A DNA stretch of 64,000 bases, taken from contig NZ_VFEU01000002.1 in NCBI RefSeq assembly GCF_007858255.1, positions 452,179 through 516,178 of the forward strand, written 5' to 3'. This DNA comes from Pseudomonas rhodesiae. GTDB lineage: Bacteria > Pseudomonadota > Gammaproteobacteria > Pseudomonadales > Pseudomonadaceae. The notes beneath the pieces were generated by a model that saw only the letters and a program-made list of their open reading frames with translations, searched no databases and had not been told where the DNA came from. The first letter of the stretch is position 1; each line of letters opens with the position of its first letter. This document shows, one piece after another, positions 28,528 to 38,449 of the stretch. A program made the translations under genes and the position numbers.

Positions 28528-29955
28528 TCAATGCTCAATGTGCTGCTCCGGGCTGGCCGCCCGTTTGCCGTCTTTCGGCGACAGTTGCAGGAAAATCGCC
28601 GCCGCCAACATCGCCATGACGCCCACGGTGAGGAAGGTCAACTGGAACGCGCCGAGCACGGTATTGACCCCGTCATTGCCGGCTTCGGCGGTGAATCCGC
28701 CCAGCAGTGCACCGGCGCAGGCCACGCCGAGGCTCAGGGACAATTGCGCCACCACCGACAGCAGGCTGTTGCCGCTGCTGGCCTGGGCGTCGTCGAGGTC
28801 GATCAAGGTCACGGTGTTCATCGCGGTAAATTGCAGGGAGTTGATCGCCCCCAGCACCGCCAGCATGCCCAGCAGCAGCGGGTAGGGCGTCTGCTCGCTG
28901 ACCAGGCCCATGCTCGCCAGCATGATGCCCAGCGCCAGGGTGTTGCCGGTCAGCACCACGCGGTAGCCCAGGCGTTCGATCAGCGGCCGCGCCACGGACT
29001 TGGCGAACATCGCCGCCGCCGCCAACGGCAGCATGCTCATGCCGGCCTCCGACGGTGAATACCCCAGCGCCACCTGCAACAGCAGCGGCACCAGGAACGG
29101 CAACGCGCCGCTGCCCAGGCGGGCGAACAGGTTACCCAGGATGCCCACGGCAAAGGTGCGGGTCTTGAACAGCACCGGCGAAAACAGCGGGTTGTCGATA
29201 TGCCCGGCGCGCAGCCAGTACGCCGCCAGGCACGCCAGCCCGCCGAACAGCAGCAACATCACCCGCAGGTGCGGCAGGTGCAGTTCGCCCAGGCCCTCCA
29301 TAGCGATGGTGATCAGCACCATCGCCGCGCCGAACAGTACAAAGCCCATTCCGTCAAAGCGCGTGCGTTCACTGCCGCGCAGGTCCGGGATGAACTTCCA
29401 CACGGCGTAGCACCCGATCATGCCCACCGGCAGGTTGATCAGAAAGATCCAGTGCCAGGTCAGGTATTGCACCATCCAGCCGCCCATGGTCGGGCCAAGC
29501 AGCGGGCCGAGCAGGCCAGGGATGGTGATGAAGCCCATGATCCGCACCAGCTCGGAGCGCGGGTAGGCGCGCAATACCACCAGGCGTCCCACCGGCAGCA
29601 TCAGCGCGCCGCCCAGACCCTGCACGACCCGAGCCCCCACCAGCATGGTCAGGCTGCTGGACAGCGCGCACAGCAGCGAGCCGATGCTGAACAGCATGAT
29701 TGCGCCAAAGAAGATCTTCTTGGTGCCGAAACGGTCGGCGATCCAGCCCGATGCCGGGATCAGCAAGGCGACCGTGAGCATGTAGGCGATCACCACCCCC
29801 TGCATGCGCAACGGGTTTTCCGCCAGGTCCCTGGCCATGGCCGGCAGGGCGGTGTTGAGAATCGTCCCATCGAGTGACTGCATAAAGAAGGCAATCGCCA
29901 CCACCCAGGGGAGCCAGCGGGCGGTCTTGGCATCGAGAGGGGCGCGATCGGGCAT
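28528..29955 (-). CDS. DHA2-type MFS multidrug transporter (MdtD-like)
   Basis: A 475-residue membrane protein with about 14 hydrophobic segments. Motifs include the helix 1 signature MQSLDGTILNTALPAMA, GWIADRFGTKK between helices 2 and 3, and the drug/proton antiporter motif C region GFITIPGLLGPLLGPTMGGW. These define a drug/H+ antiporter of the DHA2 group, closest to MdtD. It starts 36 bases after the RhlA-like gene on the same strand, so the pair may be one operon, and export of the RhlA product is a possible role (inference). Confidence 0.85.
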   Translation of the reverse strand: MPDRAPLDAKTARWLPWVVAIAFFMQSLDGTILNTALPAMARDLAENPLRMQGVVIAYMLTVALLIPASGWIADRFGTKKIFFGAIMLFSIGSLLCALSSSLTMLVGARVVQGLGGALMLPVGRLVVLRAYPRSELVRIMGFITIPGLLGPLLGPTMGGWMVQYLTWHWIFLINLPVGMIGCYAVWKFIPDLRGSERTRFDGMGFVLFGAAMVLITIAMEGLGELHLPHLRVMLLLFGGLACLAAYWLRAGHIDNPLFSPVLFKTRTFAVGILGNLFARLGSGALPFLVPLLLQVALGYSPSEAGMSMLPLAAAAMFAKSVARPLIERLGYRVVLTGNTLALGIMLASMGLVSEQTPYPLLLGMLAVLGAINSLQFTAMNTVTLIDLDDAQASSGNSLLSVVAQLSLSLGVACAGALLGGFTAEAGNDGVNTVLGAFQLTFLTVGVMAMLAAAIFLQLSPKDGKRAASPEQHIEH

Positions 29956-29991
29956 GGGGGACCTTTTTGTTAGCCGGCTATGTGTCGGCGA

Positions 29992-30882
29992 TTATGCGCC
30001 ATCCATCGCGCCTTTTCCCACTGGCGGTTGGTCTAAGTCCGACAACACCGCGTGCTCGCCCACCAGGAAATCCAACAGCGCGCGATGCACCGCCAGGGCG
30101 GCCTCGCGGGATTCCAGATCCAACAGGTGACCGGTGTGTTGCGCCACCGCAAAACTGCTGCGCCCCACGTATTGCTTGAACAATTGAGCGTCGGCGGCGG
30201 GGGTGTATTCGTCGAGCGCGCCGTTGAGAAAATGCACCGGCGTTTCGATTTGCCGCAGCGCCGGCAGGTAATTGCCGTCGCCCAATGCCAGCACCTGGTG
30301 GATATGAAAGCGCGCTTGCCGGTATTCGGTGGTGGCCATGTTCGACAGGTGCCGATGGTTATTGCGCTTGAGACGCGGCGACAGGTATTTGCCTACGGTT
30401 TCGTTGAGCAAATGGCCGACGGCGGATTTGTCATCGGCCTCGATCAGCACGCGCACGCGGTCCACGTAGTCGAGCATGGCTTGGTTGAGGTTGGGTGCCA
30501 GGGCCATCACCACCGAGCTTTTGATGGAGGGCGGGTTGTGCGCCAGGGTGAGCAGGGTGGAAATGCCGCCCCAGGAAGCCGACACCAGATGGTTGACCTC
30601 GAAACGCTCCACCAGCGCCCGCAGGATCTGCACCTCGTCGTCCTTGGTGACCAGGTCAAGGTCGCCGTTGTGTTCGCGTGAATAGCCGGAGAACGGCAGG
30701 TCGAACAGCAGCACATTGAAGTGTTCGGCCAGGCATTTGCTGGTACGCGCGAAAGACCGCGTGGTGGAGAGCGCCCCATTGACCAGCAGGACGGTGTTCT
30801 TGTGTGGATCGTTTCCCAGTCGCTCTACGTGGACGTTGTAGTGCTTGTACAGCCGTTCAATGACAAAACTTCCATGGTTCAT
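29992..30882 (-). CDS. rhlA: RhlA-like 3-(3-hydroxyalkanoyloxy)alkanoate synthase
   Basis: A 296-residue alpha/beta hydrolase that matches RhlA closely over its length: [35 protein letters not shown], then [33 protein letters not shown] and [12 protein letters not shown]. The catalytic set is visible: Ser in SASWGGIS, Asp in NGALDEYT, His in TGHLLDLES. RhlA joins two 3-hydroxyacyl chains into HAA, the lipid part of rhamnolipids. The related PhaG transacylase is an alternative, but these segments read nearer to RhlA. No rhlB, rhlR or rhlI is adjacent; an MFS gene follows. GGAG lies seven bases before the ATG, and a 20-bp inverted repeat lies just upstream. Confidence 0.82.
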   Translation of the reverse strand: MNHGSFVIERLYKHYNVHVERLGNDPHKNTVLLVNGALSTTRSFARTSKCLAEHFNVLLFDLPFSGYSREHNGDLDLVTKDDEVQILRALVERFEVNHLVSASWGGISTLLTLAHNPPSIKSSVVMALAPNLNQAMLDYVDRVRVLIEADDKSAVGHLLNETVGKYLSPRLKRNNHRHLSNMATTEYRQARFHIHQVLALGDGNYLPALRQIETPVHFLNGALDEYTPAADAQLFKQYVGRSSFAVAQHTGHLLDLESREAALAVHRALLDFLVGEHAVLSDLDQPPVGKGAMDGA

Positions 30883-30895
30883 GTCAACGCTCCAG

Positions 30896-30915
30896 CTTGT
30901 CCTTCCCCGGACAAG
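30896..30915. promoter_or_regulatory. 20-bp inverted repeat upstream of the RhlA-like gene
   Basis: CTTGTCC and GGACAAG around TTCCCC, ending 13 bases before the start codon. Its 20-bp length is that of a lux-type box, but its closeness to the ribosome site suits an RNA hairpin in the leader better. Confidence 0.45.
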
Positions 30916-31079
30916 GTCATGCTTTGCGTGCGGGCACGCGGGTAGGGTGGCGGGATGCCACTAACCCTTATAACGAGGTTTTTTACAGGCGACAACAGGC
31001 TGCCCGCGCGCGCAGTGCGCAAGAGAAATGACCGTAGGAACGGGTAAAACCGAGCTGTCTGAAATCAGCACAAGACAAC

Positions 31080-31166
31080 GTGGGAGGGGGCTGGCCCCCG
31101 ACAGCGGTGTGTCAGTCAATGAGCACTTGGTTGAACACCGCTATCGGGAGCAAGCGCCTTCCCACA
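31080..31166. repeat. REPIN, slightly degenerate
   Basis: GTGGGAGGGGGCTGGCCCCCGA and TCGGGAGCAAGCGCCTTCCCAC in opposite orientation. The remainder of the roughly 290-bp gap between the RhlA-like and TldE-like genes shows nothing recognisable. Confidence 0.8.
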
Positions 31167-31176
31167 GGGAGAGTAT

Positions 31177-32493
31177 TTACAACGTCAGTGTCAGGCGTTT
31201 TATCAGCGCCCCCGGTAACAGATTGGAGGCTGTGTTGCGCTGACCGTAGGTACTGGGTGACAGCAGTAACTCCCGCTCGGCGGTCAGTGCTTCCAGCTGC
31301 GACCCGAGCAAGCTGTACACACTGTCATCAAAACGCATGGTGCTGACCGGCGCCTTGATCTCGCCGTCCTCCACCCAGAACGTGGCGAAGCGCGTCATGC
31401 CGGTCAGGCGCGCGGCCGGCAGGTCGGAGTAGTTCAGGTACCACAGGTTGCTGATATACAGCCCGGTGCCCAACTGCTTGAGGATGTCGGCGTGGGCCAG
31501 GTCGCCTGCCGCCATTTGCAGGGCGCTGGGGGATTCGTCGCCACTGGCGCCGTTGGCGCTCAGGCCGTATTCGGCGGCGCTGCGCGAATTCACCAGTTGG
31601 CCGCTCGCCTGGCCGGCGTCGATCAGCGTTACATCGCTGCGCGGGTAGCCTTCGCTGGAGAACGCCTGGCTCAGGGAGCCGCTGATGCGTTCTTGCACCG
31701 TCACTCGCTCATTGAGGTGTTGCTCGCCGGCATACAGACGTTGCAGGGAGCTGCCTTTGCTGGCGATGGCCTGGGCGGAAAAACCACCCCAGGTGATGAT
31801 GCCGATGATTTCTTCAAGCGCTGCCGGTGCCAGGTAAGCGCGGTATTGACCCGGTGCCAGGGTGTGCAGCGGCCGGCCGAGGAAGTCGAGCTGGTCGCGG
31901 GCCTGCTGCAAGCGCCGGGCGAACTCGGCGCTGTCCCAGGTGTGCCCGGCGTAGCTGGCTTTGACCGCTTCGCCATTGGCATGGAACAGGCTGAAATCGA
32001 AGTTGAAGCTATTGGCCTGGTGCCAGCCGAATGCGCCGTCGGAACTGGCAAAGCCACGGCTGATAGGGCCGGCGGCATAGAAGCCCACCAGGTCCAGGGC
32101 GTCTGCGGCCTGGCTGACTTCGGCCAACACCTGGGCCAGTTCCGGCAAGGGTTGGGCCTGTTCGTTGTGGCTGTGCCAGGCGTCGTGGTTGAGCAACAGG
32201 TAGGGATCCGGTGGCAGCAGCGGCAAGGTTTCGCGCAGTTGTCGCAGACCATCGGCCAGACGCTGGCGATCCAGTTCCGGGTCGCCGGCCAGGGTGATGC
32301 TCAGGTCGGCGTGACGCCCGTCGCTGATCAACTTGAGGTTCACGCTGGCCTGCTGCACCTGCCCGGCCTGACGCACTTTGGCGTGGTTGAAACGCACGAA
32401 CTCCGACGCTTCGGCGGCATAGCCCAGGTGAAACTGTTCCTTGTCGGTGATGGCTTGGGTGAGCCACTGCACCAATGCCTTGAAATCATTCAT
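31177..32493 (-). CDS. TldE/PmbA-type protein
   Basis: A 438-residue protein of the TldD/PmbA superfamily, the partner that lacks the HExxxH zinc motif. It begins MNDFKALVQWLTQAI; the much longer open frame upstream overlaps the TldD-like gene and is rejected. Typical segments are AALEEIIGIITWGGFSAQA (here the metal motif is absent), SSEGYPRSDVTLID and ISNLWYLNYSDLPAARLTGMTR. TldD and TldE form a heterodimer that degrades unfolded peptides and removes leaders from some modified peptides such as microcin B17. Its ATG overlaps the stop of the TldD-like gene (ATGA), indicating translational coupling. Confidence 0.85.
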   Translation of the reverse strand: MNDFKALVQWLTQAITDKEQFHLGYAAEASEFVRFNHAKVRQAGQVQQASVNLKLISDGRHADLSITLAGDPELDRQRLADGLRQLRETLPLLPPDPYLLLNHDAWHSHNEQAQPLPELAQVLAEVSQAADALDLVGFYAAGPISRGFASSDGAFGWHQANSFNFDFSLFHANGEAVKASYAGHTWDSAEFARRLQQARDQLDFLGRPLHTLAPGQYRAYLAPAALEEIIGIITWGGFSAQAIASKGSSLQRLYAGEQHLNERVTVQERISGSLSQAFSSEGYPRSDVTLIDAGQASGQLVNSRSAAEYGLSANGASGDESPSALQMAAGDLAHADILKQLGTGLYISNLWYLNYSDLPAARLTGMTRFATFWVEDGEIKAPVSTMRFDDSVYSLLGSQLEALTAERELLLSPSTYGQRNTASNLLPGALIKRLTLTL

Positions 32494-33935
32494 CAGGCAT
32501 CTCCTCCGAAAACGTCGACGTTGCTGAACACGCAGGCCGGCGAGGCATGGCCGACACGGATCACTTGGTTGGGCTCGCCCTTGCCGCAGTTGGGTGTGCC
32601 CAGCACCTGGAAGGTACTGGCGTCGCCCACCGCGCTGAGGTTGCGCCAGAACTGCGCGGAAATCGCGCGGTAGTTGGGGTTCTTCACCACGCCTTTGAGT
32701 TCGCCGTTTTCGATCAACTGGCCCCATTCGCAGCCGAACTGGAACTTGTTGCGCGCGTCATCAATGGACCACGAGCGGTTGGTCGACATCAGGATGCCGC
32801 TTTCGATACCGCCGATCATTTGCGCCAGGCTCTGGTCGCCGGCCTCGATATTCAGGTTGGCCATGCGGTCGATCGGCGGGCGGTTCCAACTGCTGGCCCG
32901 GCTGTTGGCCACACCGCCCATGCCGGCGCGAAATTGCGACAACGCACCGCCCAACGGCTTGAGCAGCAAGCCTTCGCGGATCAGGAACTGCTTGCTGGCG
33001 GCGCTGCCATCGTCGTCATGGCTGTAGCTGGCGAGCTGTTCGGGGATGTTCGGGTCGAACGTTACGTTGAGCAGGCGGGAGCCGTATTGCAGGTGGCCGA
33101 AGTCGCTGGCCTTGACGAAACTGGTGCCGGCGTAATTGCGTTCATCGCCGAGGATGCGGTCCAGCTCCAGCGGATGGCCGATGGATTCGTGGATCTGCAG
33201 GATCATCTGGTCGGGCATCAGCAGCAGGTCGCGCGGACCCTGGGGCGTGTTGGGCGCCAGCAACAGTTGCAGGGCTTCGTCGGCCACCCGTGGTGCGGCG
33301 CCTACCAGGCCGAAGCGGCGGATCACGTCATAGCCACCTTGCTGGCCGAAGTTGGTACCGCCCAGGGTGCGGGTCTGGCTGTCAGTGCTGTCGTAGGCGG
33401 TGACACTCACGCCGGGGAACACAAAACGTTGGGCCTGACGCAACTCGGCGCCAGCGCTGTTGAGGTAGATCTGCTCGACCTGGGTCAGGCCAAGGCTGAC
33501 GTCCCAGCTGACCAGGCGCTCGTCTTTCGGCACGGCGGCAGACTCGTCGCCCAGCAATTGATAGCAGTCGCTCAAGGCAGGAAAGGGCTGGTTGAGTTCG
33601 GGCGACAGATAGTCGGCCACGTCGCTGGACACCTGCTGATCGCGCAGGTCGAGCAGCGCATGGGGCTTGATCCGCAGCGCCTGCTGTTCGGCGCGTTCGA
33701 GGGCGGCTTGCAGGCCGGCCAGGGAAATATCGTGGGTCGCGGCGTAAGCCTCCACACCGTTGAGACGCACGGTGAGCATGACGCCCTCGTCGTGGTTCAG
33801 GTGCGGCGGTTCGGCGACATTCTTGCGCACCGACAGGTATTGGCCGGATTCGCGTACGTAGCGCAGGGAGAAGAAGTCGGCGGTGGTGCGCAGGGCACTG
33901 AAATGTTTTTTGAGTGTGGCGTGGTGGTCGAACAT
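32493..33935 (-). CDS. TldD-type zinc metallopeptidase
   Basis: A 480-residue protein with the catalytic zinc motif HESIGH (HExxxH, in MILQIHESIGHPLELDRIL) and the C-terminal conserved cysteine in GTPNCGKGEPNQ. It is the active subunit of a TldD/TldE-type protease. The start at 33935 begins MFDHHATLKKHF; the frame extending to 34043 runs into REP sequence and is rejected. Because canonical tldD and pmbA are usually in separate places in Pseudomonas, this tightly coupled pair is probably an additional copy; that cannot be verified inside the window. Confidence 0.87.
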   Translation of the reverse strand: MFDHHATLKKHFSALRTTADFFSLRYVRESGQYLSVRKNVAEPPHLNHDEGVMLTVRLNGVEAYAATHDISLAGLQAALERAEQQALRIKPHALLDLRDQQVSSDVADYLSPELNQPFPALSDCYQLLGDESAAVPKDERLVSWDVSLGLTQVEQIYLNSAGAELRQAQRFVFPGVSVTAYDSTDSQTRTLGGTNFGQQGGYDVIRRFGLVGAAPRVADEALQLLLAPNTPQGPRDLLLMPDQMILQIHESIGHPLELDRILGDERNYAGTSFVKASDFGHLQYGSRLLNVTFDPNIPEQLASYSHDDDGSAASKQFLIREGLLLKPLGGALSQFRAGMGGVANSRASSWNRPPIDRMANLNIEAGDQSLAQMIGGIESGILMSTNRSWSIDDARNKFQFGCEWGQLIENGELKGVVKNPNYRAISAQFWRNLSAVGDASTFQVLGTPNCGKGEPNQVIRVGHASPACVFSNVDVFGGDA

Positions 33936-34018
33936 AGGGCCTTCCTTGTGGGCGGCTCGGTGCGGGCAGGCAACAGAGTAGCTTATCAAGGAGGCGTTTT
34001 GCATTGGCGGGTCGGGCG

Positions 34019-34080
34019 CTATCGGGGGCAAGCCCCCTCCCACACACGGTCAAAATGTGGGAGGGGGCTTGCCCCCGATG
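34019..34080. repeat. REPIN, short loop
   Basis: Two full REP hairpins (ATCGGGGGCAAGCCCCCTCC and its inverse) with only about 15 bases between, between the TldD-like gene and betA. Confidence 0.9.
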
Positions 34081-34100
34081 AAGGCACCGCGGTGTATCAG

Positions 34101-35804
34101 TTACTGCGCAGTCGGCCCCACTTCACGCAACGGCTTGCCACGTACCGGCGCGTCGCCCGCCACGTAGTAGTCGGCGGTGCTGCGTGGCAGCGGCTGGCGG
34201 CCACGGATCTTGTCGGCGATTTTCTCGGCGATCATGATCGTCGGTGCATTCAGGTTGCCGGTGGTGATGATCGGCATGATCGACGCATCCACCACCCGCA
34301 GGCCCTGCATGCCATGCACGCGGCCTTCGCCGTCCACCACCGCCATCTCGTCGGTGCCCATCTTGCACGAGCAGGACGGGTGGAACGCGGTCTCGGCGTG
34401 TTCGCGGATGAACTTGTCGAGCTGCTCGTCGGTTTGCACGTCGATGCCCGGGCTGATTTCGCGGCCACGGAAAGGGTCCAGCGCCGGCTGTTGCATGATT
34501 TCCCGGGTCAGGCGGATGCCGTCGCGGAATTCCTGCCAGTCCTGTTCGGTGGCCATGTAGTTGAAGAGGATGCTCGGGTAGTCCCGTGGGTTCTTCGATT
34601 TCAGCTGCACACGGCCACGGCTCGGCGAACGCATGGAACCCATGTGCGCCTGGAAACCGTGCTCTTTCACACCGTTGCTGCCGTTGTAGTTAATCGCCAC
34701 CGGCAGGAAGTGATACTGGATGTTCGGCCATTCGAACTCTTCACGGGTACGGATAAAACCGCCCGCTTCGAACTGGTTGCTGGCGCCGATGCCGGTGCCG
34801 TTGAACAGCCACTCGGCACCGATGGCCGGCTGGTTGTACCAGAGCAGCGACGGGTACAGCGACACCGGCTGAGTGCAGGCGTATTGCAGGTACAGCTCAA
34901 GGTGGTCCTGCAGGTTTTCGCCGACGCCGGGCAGGTCGTGGACCACCGGGATATCCAGGCTTTCCAGCAATTTGGCCGCGCCAACACCGGAGCGTTGCAG
35001 CAGTTGCGGCGAAGCGATTGCGCCACTGCACACCAGCACTTCTTTGCGCGCGCGAGCTTCAACGCGTTCTTCGGCGGCGCCGATCAGGTAACGCACGCCC
35101 ACGGCGCGCTTGCCTTCGAACAAGACTTTGTCGGTCAGCGCGTGGGTGACGATGGTCAGCGTGGAGCGCTTCTTGGCGGTGTCCAGGTAACCGCGCGCGG
35201 TGCTGGCGCGGCGGCCGTTCGGCGTGACGGTGCGGTCCATCGGGCCGAAACCTTCCTGCTGATAGCCATTGAGGTCTTCGGTGCGCGGGTAACCGGCCTG
35301 CACGCCGGCTTCGACCATGGCGTGGAACAGCGGGTTATTGCCGGCCTTGGGCGTGGTTACGCTGACCGGACCGTCGCCACCGTGGTAGTCGTTGGGGCCG
35401 ATGTCGCGGGTTTCTGCCTTGCGGAAGTACGGCAGGCAATCGAGGTAAGTCCAGTTTTCCAGACCCGGCAGCTTCGCCCAGTTGTCGTAGTCCATGGCGT
35501 TGCCACGGATGTAGCACATGCCGTTGATCAGCGACGAACCACCCAGGCCCTTGCCGCGACCGCATTCCATGCGGCGGCCGTCCATGTGTGGCTCTGGATC
35601 GGTCTCGTAGGCCCAGTTGTAGCGACGGCCTTGCAGCGGGAACGCCAGGGCGGCTGGCATCTGGGTACGGAAATCCAGACGATAGTCGGGGCCGCCGGCT
35701 TCCAGCAGCAGGACGGTGACGCCTTCGTCTTCGGTCAGGCGGGTCGCCAGGGTGTTACCGGCGGAGCCGGCACCCACAATGATGTAGTCGTATTCTTGGG
35801 ACAT
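34101..35804 (-). CDS. betA: Choline dehydrogenase
   Basis: A 567-residue FAD enzyme of the GMC oxidoreductase family that oxidises choline to betaine aldehyde, usually membrane-associated. The N-terminal motif is [16 protein letters not shown], followed by [17 protein letters not shown] (GMC signature 1), [17 protein letters not shown] (signature 2) and a C-terminal ...HPSCSCKMG. The ATG at 35804 begins the conserved N-terminus. It is downstream of betI and betB on the same strand, as in other pseudomonads, with a REPIN before it. Confidence 0.96.
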   Translation of the reverse strand: MSQEYDYIIVGAGSAGNTLATRLTEDEGVTVLLLEAGGPDYRLDFRTQMPAALAFPLQGRRYNWAYETDPEPHMDGRRMECGRGKGLGGSSLINGMCYIRGNAMDYDNWAKLPGLENWTYLDCLPYFRKAETRDIGPNDYHGGDGPVSVTTPKAGNNPLFHAMVEAGVQAGYPRTEDLNGYQQEGFGPMDRTVTPNGRRASTARGYLDTAKKRSTLTIVTHALTDKVLFEGKRAVGVRYLIGAAEERVEARARKEVLVCSGAIASPQLLQRSGVGAAKLLESLDIPVVHDLPGVGENLQDHLELYLQYACTQPVSLYPSLLWYNQPAIGAEWLFNGTGIGASNQFEAGGFIRTREEFEWPNIQYHFLPVAINYNGSNGVKEHGFQAHMGSMRSPSRGRVQLKSKNPRDYPSILFNYMATEQDWQEFRDGIRLTREIMQQPALDPFRGREISPGIDVQTDEQLDKFIREHAETAFHPSCSCKMGTDEMAVVDGEGRVHGMQGLRVVDASIMPIITTGNLNAPTIMIAEKIADKIRGRQPLPRSTADYYVAGDAPVRGKPLREVGPTAQ

Positions 35805-35845
35805 TGAATGCACCCTCTTTGAAATGTGGTCAGCAGGTCGGGCCT

Positions 35846-35913
35846 CATCGGGGGCAAGCCCCCTCCCACAGGGGAATGCATTCCAAAGGTGGGAGGGGGC
35901 TTGCCCCCGATGG
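35846..35913. repeat. REPIN, short loop
   Basis: CATCGGGGGCAAGCCCCCTC and its inverse, in the betB-betA gap. A REPIN hairpin within an operon may affect message stability of betA relative to betB. Confidence 0.9.
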
Positions 35914-35943
35914 CGGCCTCAAAGGCAACGCAAGGCTCGGGTG

Positions 35944-37416
35944 TTAGAACACCGAGGCGTAATCGCCCAGCTCAACCTGTACCGATTTGATGCGGGTGAA
36001 GTTGTTCAGCGAGCTGATGCCGTTCTCACGGCCCACACCCGATTGCTTGTAGCCGCCCACCGGCATTTTCGCGTCGGACTCGCCCCAGGCGTTGATCCAG
36101 CAGATGCCCGCTTCCAGTTGATGAATCACGCGGTGGGCGCGGTTCAGGTCCTTGGTCACCAGGCCCGCGGCCAGGCCGAAGTCGGTGTCGTTGGCGCGGC
36201 GGATCACTTCTTCTTCGGTCTCGTAGGTGAGGATGCTCATCACTGGGCCGAAGATTTCTTCACGCACGATGGTCATGTCGTCGGTGCAGTCGGTGAACAC
36301 GGTCGGTGCCACGAATGCGCCTTTGGCGAAGTCACCATCGGTCAAGCGATCGCCGCCGCACAGCAGGCGTGCGCCTTGCTCTTTGCCCTTGGCGATGTAG
36401 CCCAACACGCTTTCCATATGGGCGAAGCTGACCAGCGGACCGAAGTTGGTGTTCTCGTCTTCCGGGTTGCCGATGCGGATGCGCGCCACGCGCTCGACGA
36501 TCTTGGCTTCGAACGCCGCTTGCAGGTGCTTGGGCACGAACACGCGCGTGCCGTTGGTGCAGACCTGACCAGAGCTGTAGAAGTTGGCCATCATGGCGGT
36601 GTCGGCGGCGCGATCCAGGTCGGCGTCGTCGAAGATGATCAGCGGGGACTTGCCGCCCAGTTCCATGGTCACGTCTTTGAGCGAGGAGCTCGACGCGCTG
36701 GCCATGACTTTCTTGCCGGTGTCGGTGCCGCCGGTGAACGAGACTTTTTCGATGCGCGGGTGCTCGGTCAACCAGGTGCCGACTTCACGGCCACTGCCGG
36801 TCAGGACGTTGAACACACCGGCGGGAACACCGGCTTCGGTGTAGATTTCGGCCAGTTTCAGGGTGGTCAGCGAGGTGACTTCGCTCGGCTTGAAGATCAT
36901 CGCGTTGCCGGCGGCCAGGGCCGGGGCGGATTTCCACAGGGCGATCTGGATCGGGTAGTTCCACGCACCGATGCCGGCGACCACGCCCAGCGGTTCGCGG
37001 CGGGTGTAGACGAAGGAAGTGTCGCGCAGCGGGATCTGCTCGCCTTCGATGGCCGGCACCAGGCCTGCGTAGTATTCCAGCACGTCGGCGCCGGTAACGA
37101 TGTCGACGTACTTGGTTTCGGAGAAGGCTTTACCGGTGTCCAGAGTTTCCAGGGCGGCCAGCTCATCGTTGCGCTCGCGCAGGATGTCGACGGCACGACG
37201 CAGGATGCGCGAGCGCTCCATGGCAGTCATGGCGGCCCAGATTTTCTGGCCTTTTTCAGCGCTGACCACGGCACGTTCAACGTCTTCTTTCGTTGCACGT
37301 TGCACTTGGGCGAGAACTTCACCGTTAGCCGGGTTGATGGCTTCGAAAGTGGCATCGCTGCCAGCGTCGCTGTAGCCGCCGTCAATGTAGAGTTTTTGCA
37401 GGTCGAAACGGGCCAT
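35944..37416 (-). CDS. betB: Betaine aldehyde dehydrogenase
   Basis: A 490-residue NAD(P)-dependent aldehyde dehydrogenase converting betaine aldehyde to glycine betaine. The nucleotide region has [19 protein letters not shown] and [11 protein letters not shown]; the catalytic glutamate is in [10 protein letters not shown] and the catalytic cysteine in [14 protein letters not shown]. It begins [20 protein letters not shown] at 37416; the longer frame to 37485 is rejected. It lies between betI and betA on the same strand. Confidence 0.96.
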   Translation of the reverse strand: MARFDLQKLYIDGGYSDAGSDATFEAINPANGEVLAQVQRATKEDVERAVVSAEKGQKIWAAMTAMERSRILRRAVDILRERNDELAALETLDTGKAFSETKYVDIVTGADVLEYYAGLVPAIEGEQIPLRDTSFVYTRREPLGVVAGIGAWNYPIQIALWKSAPALAAGNAMIFKPSEVTSLTTLKLAEIYTEAGVPAGVFNVLTGSGREVGTWLTEHPRIEKVSFTGGTDTGKKVMASASSSSLKDVTMELGGKSPLIIFDDADLDRAADTAMMANFYSSGQVCTNGTRVFVPKHLQAAFEAKIVERVARIRIGNPEDENTNFGPLVSFAHMESVLGYIAKGKEQGARLLCGGDRLTDGDFAKGAFVAPTVFTDCTDDMTIVREEIFGPVMSILTYETEEEVIRRANDTDFGLAAGLVTKDLNRAHRVIHQLEAGICWINAWGESDAKMPVGGYKQSGVGRENGISSLNNFTRIKSVQVELGDYASVF

Positions 37417-37525
37417 AAAGTCCTCGCAAGTGCATAAGTGGTTGGCGTTACCCGCCGACAGTGGGCCATGAGGGTGTGGCATCACTGCGCGGCGGACGTT
37501 CAGGGGTTGAGCATTTATAAGGGCT

Positions 37526-38119
37526 CTAACTCACCTGCTTGGCCAATTGGAAATCCATGTATTCGTAAGCGATGCGTTGCGCCTGCTCCGTGTCGAAAGC
37601 GTCTCCCGACAGAGCACCGCGCAACCACAAACCGTCGATCAACGCCGCCAGGCCGCGAGCCGCGCTGCGGGCTTCGGGCAGCGGCAGCGCTCGGCGGAAC
37701 TGGCAGCACAGGTTGGAATACAGACGTTGATCGTTGATCCGCTGCAACCTGTGCAATGACGGGTGATGCATGCTGGCGGCCCAGAAGGCCAGCCAGGTTT
37801 TCATTGCCGGGCCATTGACCTGGCTGGCGTCGAAGTTGCCTCCGATGATCACCTGAATGTGTGCCCGTGGGCTGTCATCCTTCAGCGCAAGCCTGCGCTC
37901 GTAGACGTTCTCGATCAGCACATTCATCAAGTACCGCATCGTTGCGGCGATCAGGCCGTTCTTGTCCTGAAAGTAGTGACTGATGATGCCGTTCGATACA
38001 CCGGCCAGACGGGCGATCAGCGCAATGCTGGCGTCTGCCATCCCCACTTGATCGATGGCCGTCAACGTGGCTTCGATCAACTGTTGGCGGCGTATGGGTT
38101 GCATACCGACCTTGGGCAT
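37526..38119 (-). CDS. betI: TetR-family repressor of choline oxidation
   Basis: A 197-residue TetR protein beginning [19 protein letters not shown]. The helix-turn-helix [21 protein letters not shown] is followed by the BetI-typical [15 protein letters not shown]. The C-terminal domain is helical and probably binds choline, which releases BetI from its operator. It is the first gene of the leftward betI-betB-betA operon and is divergent from betT. The palindrome at 38189-38208 lies in the shared promoter region. Confidence 0.95.
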   Translation of the reverse strand: MPKVGMQPIRRQQLIEATLTAIDQVGMADASIALIARLAGVSNGIISHYFQDKNGLIAATMRYLMNVLIENVYERRLALKDDSPRAHIQVIIGGNFDASQVNGPAMKTWLAFWAASMHHPSLHRLQRINDQRLYSNLCCQFRRALPLPEARSAARGLAALIDGLWLRGALSGDAFDTEQAQRIAYEYMDFQLAKQVS

Positions 38120-38188
38120 GTAGCACGTCTCCTTAGGCCTGCCGGCGGGCGATCACGTCCATCGGCTTGAAGGCCAGTCTATTTTGTT

Positions 38189-38208
38189 TTGATTGAACGT
38201 TCAATCAA
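38189..38208. promoter_or_regulatory. BetI operator
   Basis: TTGATTGAACGTTCAATCAA is a perfect 20-bp palindrome about 70 bases before betI, in the 330-bp gap to betT. Its form fits a TetR-family dimer site, and its placement would allow control of both directions. The rest of the gap shows no gene. Confidence 0.8.
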
Positions 38209-38449
38209 CAAAGAATAAGCTCTGCGACAAATCGTCGCTGCTGGCAGGTTTTCAGCCCGTTCTGACAGCGACATCTGACACCTGGAACATCCCTGGAAGG
38301 GCCCGCTCAAGGGCCTGCCGCCACTTTCGCGGGGGCGGGGATTTTCGGGGTGTCTTTATAACACCCGTCCGTCGACTGCCGAAAAATCGATGTCCCGGGA
38401 TAACCGTTGCCTTGTGTTTCTCTCTCGCACTGCCCGGAGCATCTGCGCC

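Noticed and set aside
32547..35807. A 1086-codon open frame on the plus strand
   Set aside because: It runs antisense through the TldD-like gene, a REPIN and betA. Long antisense frames are common in GC-rich DNA, it has no recognisable domain and it crosses several real gene borders.
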